The notes beneath the pieces were generated by a model. That model did no database searches, was not told the DNA's origin, and worked only from the letters and a program-made list of their open reading frames with translations. A stretch of 64,000 nucleotides of DNA from Carettochelys insculpta (Eukaryota; Chordata; Testudines; Carettochelyidae). The stretch's first letter is position 1. Each line of letters starts with the position of its first letter. The stretch is taken from the NCBI RefSeq assembly GCF_033958435.1, contig NC_134167.1:6158001-6222000 (forward strand), written 5' to 3'. Position numbers and translations under genes: made by a program. Of this stretch, positions 1-9,149 are shown one piece after another.

Positions 1-254
1 CCACACGCATCTGGGAGCTTGCTCAAAGCTGCGCCACCTGTTGGTTAACAAAAGACCAGTTAATGCTACCAACAACCACCTAAATGACAAAACTCTGCAT
101 CTTTATTAACGAAGCTGTTATAAGTAGGAGTATTACTGACTTTAAAAAGTATCACCAGCACTTGGACCATACGCAGAGATCAAAAAGTCACATTTCAGCA
201 CTCTACCTCAGAAAGGTTGCTGACCCTGTTCCAGAGAGCAGCTAGACATATGTG

Positions 255-430
255 GCTTAATTGTGCTAGCAGACTCAAGCTTGGGCTGTGAGGCTGTTTT
301 TATTGATGAATAGAAGTCTGGGCTCTGGCACCTGCAAGATGGAAGGGTCCCAGAGCTTAGGCTCAGGCTAAAACCTGGGAGTCTGCTCAGCCACAGAACA
401 GCCCCACAATCTGAGTCAGCTGTCTTGTCT
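255..430. mobile_element. Candidate DNA-transposon remnant
   Basis: The segment has the GGGCTGTGAGGCTG, GGGCTCTGGCACC and GAGTCAGCTG words I associate with a turtle non-autonomous DNA element of GGSYATGTCTACACT type. Neither terminus is preserved, so limits are approximate. A unique sequence that happens to share these words cannot be excluded. Confidence 0.35.
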
Positions 431-449
431 TTTCTGCATAGATATAGCG

Positions 450-600
450 TTAGGAGACAGGGATTTGGAAGCCCTCGCTGCTGTTCTTGGTGATGTCACT
501 TGACCACTTTGTGCCTTAACTTCCCCATCTGCCAGGTGCAAAGTGGCTGTAATACTAACTTAATACTCATTGTCTGCATTGTGGTGCTTTCTGCCTGCTC
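450..600 (+). mobile_element. MIR-like CORE-SINE fragment
   Basis: The MIR core order is visible: a decayed GGTGATGTCACTTGACCAC, then GTGCCTTAACTTCCCCATCTG, then GTAATACTAACTTAATACTC. This is the 'gtgaccttgggcaagtcac ... cctcagtttccccatctg ... ataataataccta' layout of plus-strand MIR. It is strongly diverged, as expected of an old amniote-wide SINE. Confidence 0.75.
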
Positions 601-792
601 TAAAGTAGAAAATTAAATTGACTTGTCAATCTAGCACATGAGTCTGAAGAGTCTACACAACCTGAGTAACATAGTTAAGCTCACCTAGCCCTTGATGTAG
701 ATAGTGCTATGTCGGGCGGTCAATGGAGGAATTTTCCTCCTATTAGCATAGTTACTGAAATGCTGCAGCTGTGTTGCTGTAGTGTGTTAACT

Positions 793-815
793 AAGGGTAT
801 GTCTATACTGACTTA
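793..815 (+). mobile_element. Isolated Harbinger-like terminus
   Basis: CTAAGGGTATGTCTATACTGA is a TAA followed by a GGGTATGTCTAYACT end, the same type of terminus seen on the complete elements elsewhere in the window. No matching inverted end was found downstream, so this is a truncated copy or a chance match. Confidence 0.35.
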
Positions 816-1559
816 ACACTCTTAAATGCTTTGAGATTTATGAACTGAATTGAGAAAGGTGAAATATTATACATTTCAAAGTGTCTAAAATGAAATGGTC
901 TTGCATCTTTGAGTATTTTCATGGGTCTTCTGGGTTATGTTGAAATTAAATGGAAAATCATCGCTTGGAAATTATGGAAAAAGTTAGACCAAAGAGATCT
1001 CATCTCTGGCTTCCAACATTTTGTTTTAACAATTTTTAGCCTTGGTTTTGGTTCACAACTAGATCTTGCTAAGATCTCAATTTTTTTTTAAAGTATGTTA
1101 TCAAAGGTGACCTCATAAGCAGTACAGAACCCCTTAATACCTTTTTGAGCTTATTTGGCTCAGCCTTAACTCAGGGGAATGAGTGCCAACTACTGGTTGA
1201 TTTAAAACAAATTGCCTAATGGACCCCAAGCCCTCTTTTGAGGAAAGTGCTGTCCACTTCACTATCCTGTCTGCTCTGCAGCTTGTAAGATCACAAGACC
1301 TCAAAGATGCAAAGTGGTCCATTTCGGAAGGAACAATCAGTTTCACAGACCCAAAATGGGAAATGACTACCTAGGAACAAATATTACAGAAAGGTGTCTA
1401 TGGATCATAGTGGATAACAAGCTAAATGAGTCAACAGTGTGACACTGTGGCACCTCCCCCTCCCCAAAAAAGAGATCTGGGATGTATAACAGGAGTGTTT
1501 TAAGCAAAACAGGAGAAGCAATTCTTCTGCTCTACTCTGAACTGATTGGACATATATGC

Positions 1560-1615
1560 AGAGCACCAGACTTGACAGCCTCTTAAGATTCCTTCCAGTT
1601 CTGTGATTCTAAGAT
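1560..1615 (+). mobile_element. CR1 LINE 3'-end fragment
   Basis: CCTTCCAGTTCTGTGATTCT followed by AAGA resembles the last bases of CR1 LINEs (consensus ends in 'cccttccagccctatgattctatga'). Only the tail remains, in plus orientation. Confidence 0.5.
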
Positions 1616-1770
1616 CAGTCAGATGTGGCACAGTGTGATTCTGGCATCACCAGACGTGAAGGACCTATTCCGGATAACATACAAGTTTACCAGTTACTTC
1701 AGTTGTGAAGATCTAGTTCCAAATTTCTCACATATGAAAGTGGCATTTTTAGACTGGTCCAATGACTGGT

Positions 1771-1987
1771 ATTATAAGCAATGTTCCTTCTAATTTTTTC
1801 CATCCGCTAGCAAAATAAATTTTGTTATGAGCACCAAGGCACAAGCCGATGTACACCACTAGTAGAAACGCAGGCTTCCCACAAACTGAGAGTGGCTGTA
1901 GATGCTCTGCTGATGAGCTGGGCAGCACCTGGATCTCTCCTGAGCAGTTGCCCAGGCACTCAGCTTACAGGGAACTCTAATTATATG
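1771..1987. mobile_element. hAT-like short element, copy 1, with 8-bp TSD
   Basis: The element spans 1779-1979. It starts CAATGTTCCTTCTAA and ends AGGGAACTCTA, degenerate inverted ends of a CARTRTTCCCT...AGGGAAYAYTG family seen twice more in the window (24.5 and 34.2 kb). It is flanked by ATTATAAG (1771-1778) and ATTATATG (1980-1987), which match at 7 of 8 positions. At about 200 bp it has no coding capacity. Internal CAGGCACTCAGCTTACAGGG is nearly identical to the 34.2 kb copy. Confidence 0.78.
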
Positions 1988-4640
1988 AGTAATTGGCCTA
2001 CTTCCTCTTCAATAAATGCGTGTTCTCAGTTGCACTGGTGAACACTGGAATACTAAATCACCTCTATTAATGACTGATGAAGCAGGGTTTGAACACAGAA
2101 TCCTCATCACAGCAACACAAACTGCCACCAGTCAAGCTGGAAATAGCAGGTGGTTATTGTCTAATGGACTAAAGAAGAGATTGTACACCATTCAATAGGG
2201 TTCTATATTATTTGTTGGTGTTTTGTCATCCTGGATTTTCCTTCCTAATGGTTATCTGAATTCAATGCTGCTGATTCATCAGAGAGGTAGGAAATTGTAC
2301 TTACACACTCTGTCACTTATCTTTGGACCAGAGATACCAAGGCATCCAACATCCACCCATCATTGTACATGCAACACTTTTTTGTCTGAAAAGAGAGATT
2401 CTAGAAGTATAGAATAGCTGAGCTGGTCTTCAAATATTTCCTTTCTGCACAACTTGTGTAGCCCTTTACTCAACCCCAATTAAAAATAACTAAATTACAA
2501 AGATAAGAAAAACCAGTTGTAAGAACATGAACTAACTGGGCTGGAAGGAGGAATAATAATAAAAGGGAACATATTTTAAGTAGTGCACACAAGACACTTT
2601 GTGTTTACTCCACTTTCACTTAATTAACATAGATGCTCAAGGGAGGGTGGTTCATGTGCTGAAAGAAAGGATCTGAGCAGCAGCTTGCCAATTCTCTGAA
2701 GTGTTCACATGGCACAGAAAGTTGCCCAGTTAATCTCTAGTGTTTAGATTAACTATGCTGAACTGCTCTATGTAAGAGTCATGGACCAAATTGGAATAAG
2801 AGTAGTATCTTGCCAGAGGAAGTTTACTAAAAAGGTGGCTGGGGATTAAATCACTACATTAAATTGTCAATAAAACTTCCAATTAACAAAATAGTCCAGA
2901 CTGTATTCATATTCATTAATTGATCTGTGATGCACAATCTAAATAGTTTAATATTTTGTAGTTGTGTGCATGCGTGTGTGTGTGTATAAATATATAAAAT
3001 AAATTAATCCTAGTCAGTGGTGTATATTGTGCTGCCTATTTCCACCCTGCCTCTGTCTTGGATTTCTTATTTTTTTCCCTTTTTTCCACTTGCTCCTCCA
3101 GACTCTCTTCTAACTGTTCTGTTTGTACCATTCCCCATCATGGACTCTGCAATTTCTTTCACGCTTGCCTGACCCTGCCTTTTTTTAATGCTGCATCAGG
3201 ACAAACTTCTAATGGAACACAGAACCACCACAAACTGCCCTGTCTCTTGTTCCAAGGACTGGGTGCACTGCTGATATAGACTGCATGAGCACGCACACAC
3301 ACTCCTGTGCATGCCATCAAAACCAAACCACACTGCAAACAACTTTCCTTTCAGGGAGGAGAGAATAAATCCTTTGTGAGAGATATTAGTCATCCTGCTT
3401 TATTTATTATCTAATACATGACTGGAAAGTGCTCAGAAACCAATGTTATGAGAGTGATGAAGGAAGTTGCCTAGAAGAGGATGCGGCTCTTCTATGTTGC
3501 ACTTATGTATAAAAGAAAAGCTGTCTGCAATTTGTGAGATATATCTATATCTGTCTATATAAAGACACTGACTGGAGCCTTTTGAGGATATTGGCAAACT
3601 GTCAATGGCAGTCCTTAATTAAGACACTATGGCTACGGTACGTGTGTGTATGTGGAAGGGTGTGACTCACTTTATAGACATCTTTACAGATTGAAAATGA
3701 TTTTGTGTGTGTGTGCATGTGCATGCATTTTCCTACGTGCTGTCTCAGACCCAACCTTGCTTTATTTGCTTCAATTAGAGCACACACTTAAGTGTGTACA
3801 AGCTGTAAGCTTTTAAGGTGCTGTAAATAAAGCACTGAGCACCCATGCCTGGTAGCATCACCTTCTACTCCCTCCTCCAGGGAGTTTTTAAAGGGTGGAA
3901 GGAAATGACTGCACATGTTTTTATGCTTAGTGTCCTCTTCTCTTTCTTATGTCACCCAGCATAGATCCGGATAACTTTAACAGAAGTAAAACTGAGCTGC
4001 TGAATGTTTTATGAGCCTATGGAAGTCTAGTCTCTATGCATGTCCCTTACCATGCTTTATTCATTGCTAATTACAGCAGGACTGTAAAAGGCCAACAGCT
4101 CTTAACTAAGACAGAAGCAGACAAAACTTCCCTTGTAAATATGCAGGAGCTGGAGGAAGGACAGGAGAGAGTGTTATGCCACCAAAAAAGTAATAAATAT
4201 AGTCAATCTATTTATCTAATTATAGAAGAATAAGTTTTAAGCACTTTTAAAATATGCATATATCAAAAAGAATGCTTGTGTTCTAGGAATGTGGTTTTAT
4301 AGAAGGATTTGAGATGTACCTAAGTCTTTCAATCAAAAATTTATATTTTTACATAAAATGTAAACACAACAAAATTATATGTGCACAGGCTGGGAATCAC
4401 ATAAATAACAAAATTCATCATTTGTTTGTTAATCATGGCAAACAATCTCACCAACCTCTGAACACACAGTGGTAAAACAGGGTAGCAATTACTAAAAGGG
4501 ACTGAATCAGTTGTATTTTAATCCCTGATGCAGATGTGCTGTGGCTACACCAGCCCCCTCCTTTCAGAAGGGGTATAGTACTGAGGGATTTTGGCAGATG
4601 ATAATGAGGTTCTGCTCTGAATATGCTGTACCTTAGTAGC
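1988..4640. other. No gene or clear repeat recognised
   Basis: About 2.6 kb of AT-rich sequence. I see only short GT/TG runs (2963-2998, 3695-3720) and an AT-rich tract near 3540-3560. Open frames are under 80 codons and unrelated to any family I know. Confidence 0.6.
2963..2998. repeat. Short GT/TA microsatellite
   Basis: GTGTGCATGCGTGTGTGTGT runs into TATAAATATATAAAA, an interrupted dinucleotide tract. Confidence 0.8.
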
Positions 4641-4644
4641 ATAA

Positions 4645-4957
4645 TGGCATCCACACTCAATTCAAAAGTGCTGCTTTCGGAATGCATGCTGTCCAGTAGA
4701 TGGGGGCTTTTTGAAAGGGCCCCCCTGACTTCAAAAGACCCGTCTTCCTATTTGGTTTTATGAAGAGGGGGTCCTTTTGAAAGGCCTCCCCGCCTCCACA
4801 GGCTGCGTGCATTCCGAAAGCAGCACTTTCAAATTGCATGCGTTGGCTATTATTCTAATGAGGTGCTGCATACTCATGGCAGCGCCTCATTAGCATCTTC
4901 TGAACTCCCTTATTGACATGCCCCCTCTGAAAGGAGGGGGCAAGTGTAGACATGGCC
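4645..4957. mobile_element. Hairpin Harbinger-like short element
   Basis: The left end reads TAA then TGGCATCCACACTC; the right end reads AAGTGTAGACATGGCC followed by CTGA. Inside, 4665-4689 and 4805-4829 are inverted arms of 25 bp with 24 matches, separated by a 115-bp loop. The loop contains further complementary runs (GGGGGCTTTTTGAAAGG and CCTTTTGAAAGGCC). Words such as CTCATTAGCATCTTC relate it to the palindromic elements at 43.0 and 44.3 kb. There is no coding potential. A TAA/TGA duplication is possible but imperfect. Confidence 0.65.
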
Positions 4958-5320
4958 CTGAGAAATAAGTACTAAAGTGAAAAAGCATACAATAGCATCC
5001 TCATCTCTACACGAGACTTCCTCATTTGTCCATGTGTTTCTATAGCACAGCCACTTTTTGTCCTCTTAATGCACTAGTAGAGATCTCAGTAAGCCTGACT
5101 TTACAAAGGAGGAATTACATATTTCCACTTACATCCAAGAAACCTTTGCCCATTAACCTAGCTACTGCAATTTATTTTGTAAGGTTGATGGGTACTACCA
5201 ACGCACCCAGCAAACCTAAAATACGCCATGTTGGAAAAGGGGAGAGAGTAATTCCTGAAACTTTTGAGAGAGAGCTGAGTGTAGTGTTCCAGAACACTTG
5301 CCCTTTTTTTTTTTTGACAG

Positions 5321-5634
5321 GTATAGAGCATGGGTGCTCAGCCATTTTCTTTTATAGATCCTCTCCGTCCCATCTGGCCCATCTGCACCACAATAACTGG
5401 TTTTCTGCAAATAAAAGATCAAGCCCGCAGTAGGGGAGTAGCAAGCAGGGCACGGGGAGTGGGAATGGGTCAGAGCCCCATGCTACAGAAGCTCCTTTGG
5501 TTTTAGCTATAACCTCAGATAGTAGGTCTCAGCACCCCAGATTTTCTGGCCTGTGCCCCAGTGAGCCTAATGCTGGCCCTCCTTGGTGGACACCCTCCCA
5601 CCCAGACCCTGTGTTAAGAACTGCTGCTATTGAG
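5321..5634. mobile_element. hAT-like short element with 8-bp TSD
   Basis: The element spans 5329-5626 (about 298 bp). It begins CATGGGTGCTCAGCC and ends GTTAAGAACTGCTG, decayed versions of the CAGTGGTTCTCAACC...GTTGAGAACCACTG ends common on hAT non-autonomous elements. GTATAGAG (5321-5328) and CTATTGAG (5627-5634) match at 6 of 8 positions. The interior has CCTGTGCCCCAGTGAGCCTA, which fits a mobile 'cccc'-rich repeat rather than a gene. Confidence 0.65.
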
Positions 5635-5924
5635 GATGTATGAAAGGGTTATATGTAGCTGTTGGCATCTCCAATGTTTGCTGTGTATTGCCAATTTTAA
5701 ATTAATCAACTGTTCTGGAGTCCAGTTGTACCTGTTTTAATAGCTTATTCTGGAAGAATTACTAGGATAAAGACCTTGAAATAGCTTTTACATTGGCAGG
5801 CGTCCTCCCAGACTTATAGTGTGATAGGAAGATTAATTTTTTCCCTCCCCACACTTTTGTTTTGATACTGAGATGACTCTTTAAAAGAGATGCTATCACT
5901 CAAACAGAAGTTATAAACCTTGAT

Positions 5925-6015
5925 GCAGAAGTTGCAGGTGAGGATTTTGTGCTCTGTTATGCTAGAAGTTAGACTAAATTGTCATAATGGTCTCTTCTGG
6001 CCATGCAAACCTACA
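5925..6015 (+). mobile_element. CR1 LINE 3'-end fragment
   Basis: GTGCTCTGTTATGCTAGAAG, then TTAGACTAAATTGTCATAATGGTC and TCTTCTGGCCATGCAAACCTA, follow the CR1 3' order 'tgcaggaggtcagactagatgatcataatggtcccttctggcctt'. Only the last ~90 bp of the LINE is present. Confidence 0.7.
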
Positions 6016-6152
6016 GATCTTCACAGTAGGAGACTTTGAAATTGAAGAATAGCATTTGAGTGCATCAGAATATCACAGATGTAAAGTAACGTCTGTTTTT
6101 TTTTCCAGAATCTTTTTTGATAGGAATTACATTGTAATCACAATTCTTCACC

Positions 6153-6905
6153 AAGGTCTTGTCTGCACTTACCAAATTGGCAACAAAACAGTGAGGGTAT
6201 ACACTGCAATGAAATCATTTTAATCAGGAAAGATGCCCAGTTTTTGCAACAAAATCTTCCATCCCTATATGAGAGACACCTCTTTCCTTTCCCCTCCCTT
6301 TGCCAATAAGCAGGCGGTATAGACACTGTGCCTGCTTTAATCACCATTTTTGTCCTACAGGAAGTGTCCCCCAGCGCTCTTATACCCTGCATCAGGTAAA
6401 TAACAATCCCCCTTTGCAAGCCTCAGGAGTATTACATTCTATTTCCTGCTGACTTGGCAAGGAGAAGTCTTGTTCTCAGATGCCTATGTCTGGCTATTGC
6501 TTCAAATACTCTCCCCTTCTCCCTGAATATACTGGAGTGCACAGCAAAGAATGGCAATTGAAAAAATGCCATGAAAGGAAGCTGGAAGTCAATGGAAGTT
6601 TGGGATAGAAAGCAGAGTAATGAGACATTTAGCGCTGTTCCTAGCTGTGCCATGCATCATGATACCTTATCACACCTAGAGACAAAATGTGTCACCCTGC
6701 ACTTCGGGTCACAGCTCACAGAGCATTGCTCATGCTGTTGGCAATGGTGCCCCCAGTATGGACATGATCTGTCAATAGAGGGAGCAAATGTGAGCATACT
6801 CTGCCAATTTGTATTTTTTTTGTCAATTTCTCAATGTCAACATAGGTTTTGTTGTCAAAGCTTGGACACGTAGATGAGCACCAGGGCTTTGACTACACTA
6901 GGAAT
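6153..6905. mobile_element. Candidate DNA-transposon material, poorly bounded
   Basis: AAGGTCTTGTCTGCACTTACC at 6153 resembles a Harbinger-like terminus, and GGGCTTTGACTACACTAGG at 6892 a second one in the same orientation. The interval contains repeated CAACAAAAC and TTTTGTCAA words like those of the 15.8 and 38.8 kb elements. No inverted partner end is clear, so there may be two truncated copies. Confidence 0.4.
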
Positions 6906-6999
6906 TTTGAAGTCAACATTCAGCATTGATGTTAAAACTTCTCTGAGCTTGAATTCAAACATGTAACTTCATTGTTTTGTATGCAAAGCTGATGAGTTT

Positions 7000-7190
7000 T
7001 GGAAAATGCTTTTGGGTTTTAAAAAAACACTGATTTTTTTTCCCTAAGGAAAAAATCAAGAATTTCAGATTTTGATTAAGTCCCAATTTTGTTTTTCTGG
7101 TTTTCTCTGAGAATCAGATTTTTGACAAAAGTAAAATTTACCCATGTTTATTTTTGGTCAAAAAGCCATTCTGACCATAATGTTTAGATG
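7000..7190. repeat. AT-rich low-complexity segment
   Basis: Runs of T and A with recurring GATTTT/AAAATC and TTTTGGTCAAAAAG words. Similar AT-rich stretches occur at 54.6, 60.5 and 63.1 kb. This could be an old interspersed repeat or simple composition bias. Confidence 0.35.
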
Positions 7191-7288
7191 AAGACAATTC
7201 AACCAGTTATACCAACAACCCCATCCTGTAAATCTTAGTCATGTTCACTGTGTGTCAATGGGACTACTTAGGTGGATAATAATAACAG

Positions 7289-7403
7289 AGAGAGAGCCAT
7301 GTTAGTGTGTATTCTATCAAAACAAAAAAGCAGTCGTGTAGCACTTTAAAGCACTTTAACTAATTTGTTAGTCTTTAAACTGCTACATGACTTTTTTTTT
7401 TAA
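7289..7403. mobile_element. tRNA-derived SINE fragment with inverted partner
   Basis: The plus-strand part (7289-7356) has AGCCATGTTAGTGTGTATTC, AAAACAAAAAAGCAGTCGTG and TAGCACTTTAAAG, the head and early body of the turtle tRNA-derived SINE. The following 7360-7403 is the reverse complement of the same body (TTTGTTAGTCTTTAAAC, TGCTACATGACTTTTTTTTT). The two halves fold back on each other. Both are truncated. Confidence 0.75.
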
Positions 7404-7494
7404 TGTGGCTAAGGCATGCATCTTAAACATTTTGCTTCGCATTCCAACTACTGACATAAGTCACAAGGAGTAACAGCACCTCACAAATGGCTTT

Positions 7495-7651
7495 AAGTAT
7501 CCAGTCTGCCACACAGTATTGGCCAACTTTTCAAACATGTTCAGCACCCTGCATCTTCCATTGTTCTTGTTTGATTTTTCCCAAGCATCCGGGAATATGC
7601 TTTTTCCATTGTAAAGCATTGATTATGCTTTGAGTTTTGGGCAGTGGCACA
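7495..7651 (+). repeat. Direct repeat, copy A
   Basis: About 155 bp nearly repeated at 8990-9149 in the same orientation. Shared words include TTTTCAAACATGTTCAGCAC, CCTGCATCTTCCATT, GGGCAGTGGCACA and GCATTGATTATGCTT. Differences are scattered substitutions. It may be a local duplication or two copies of an unnamed interspersed repeat. Confidence 0.85.
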
Positions 7652-8364
7652 CCACACACAGATGTGAAATTGGTGTGAGGGCAGAATATGGTATTCTGTT
7701 TCTAATCAGTCAAAGGTTAATTATCAGGGAGATGCTTCCAAAACAAAAGTACTACAGAAGCATGAGTTCAAGGGCATTGTCATGTGAAACAGAGAAGAAC
7801 TACTATAAAAGTGTTCTAATGTATTGAAGTGTGGGCTTGCCAACTTCTTTGTACCTTGTTCCTATGGAAGTTCAGACATTTGTATCACCATCTGTTGTCT
7901 TGGTGTATTTGGTCTGAAGGCTTGAGGGAGAATCAGTCATGAGATGGGGCTGAATTTTCCCTTGGGGAGATGTTTCGCTTTTAGCAGGGCTCATCTAGAG
8001 AAGAGAGGTGTGATTCTCACGTTTAATGAAATTCCTATAACTTGAGGCATTCATTTAACATCTGTTGTGAAGCAAAGATGCATTGATGCTTATTTCATGT
8101 ACTCTTTGGTTAAAGGGGCCCTCTAGCATTTCTCCCTCCCCCCACAAACCCAGAAGCAGTAATATCCACATCTGAAAATGGTTCTATTTTCAGTGCCCAT
8201 CTGGAAAAGCAAAACAAACCATAAAAGGAAAACATTAGCACATAAGAAGCATGTATAGCCCAATCCAATATAGCTCCAGTTCAACCTGTTAAAGGGATTT
8301 TTCCCCAGAGAAATGCCATGCGTGTTACTTCCTAGCTTAGGAGGAAAAAAATCACATATAAAAT

Positions 8365-8790
8365 CACATGGCTATAGTGGGTCAGTCTTTCCATCTCAGT
8401 AGCCTTTTGTCCAACAGTAACTGGGGTCAGATGCTTCAAAAGAAATGAACAGAACAGGTCAAGTGATCCATCTCCAACTACTTGCAGTCCAGAAGTTCAG
8501 GGATACCCCAGGCATGGAACTACATCTCTGACCATCCTGACTAATAGCCCTTGATGCATATCTATCTCCAAATCTTCTCTAATTCTCTTTTGAAGCCAGA
8601 CTCAAGGCCTTCGCACTTCCCCTGGCACAGAGTTGCGCATGTGGACTACACATGAAGAACTTCTTCATTCTATTTTGTTTTAAAGCTGCTGCCTATTTCA
8701 TGTCATTGGGTTTCCTCAAGTTCTTGCTGTGTTTACCCCATCTCATAATACAGGCTTAGCAACTTTTGCTGCACCAGTCATCTCTATCCC
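8365..8790 (-). mobile_element. CR1 LINE fragment (3' region)
   Basis: Read on the plus strand it follows the reverse complement of a CR1 3' region: GGGTCAGTCTTTCCATCTC, GTAGCCTTTTGTCCAACAGT, GAACAGAACAGGTCAAGTGATCC in order, then TGACTAATAGCCCTTGATG and ACTTCTTCATTCTATTTTG. The closest relatives in the window are at 21.1 and 32.9 kb. It is 5'-truncated and heavily substituted. Confidence 0.8.
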
Positions 8791-8989
8791 AGTTTATAAC
8801 AACATGACTAGAAATGGTGATACATTTCTGTAATTACTATTGCCTCTAGGCAGACTTTAAATGGCTTAACATATTGGCAACGCAGGGCTGCTTTGATTAT
8901 TTTAAAAAGACATATTACCCATGCTTTCCAAATGCAAACATTTTTGTTGTTGGCTTCCTTGAAGAGAGGTAGCAACATCCTGTTGAAGA

Positions 8990-9149
8990 TAATATCCAGT
9001 TTGCCGCACAGTACTGGCCAGCTTTTCAAACATGTTCAGCACCCTGCATCTTCCATTATTCCTGTTTGTTTTTTCCCAAGCACCCAGGAATATGCTTTTT
9101 CAATTGCAAAGCATTGATTATGCTTCGAGTTGTGGGCAGTGGCACATGA
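8990..9149 (+). repeat. Direct repeat, copy B
   Basis: Partner of the 7495-7651 segment, same orientation, starting about 1.5 kb downstream. The match ends just after GGGCAGTGGCACA; flanking sequences differ. Confidence 0.85.

Noticed and set aside
5026..5433. 135-codon plus-strand frame
   Set aside because: Its C-terminal part is the left end of a hAT-like element and it contains a poly-T run; no family resemblance.
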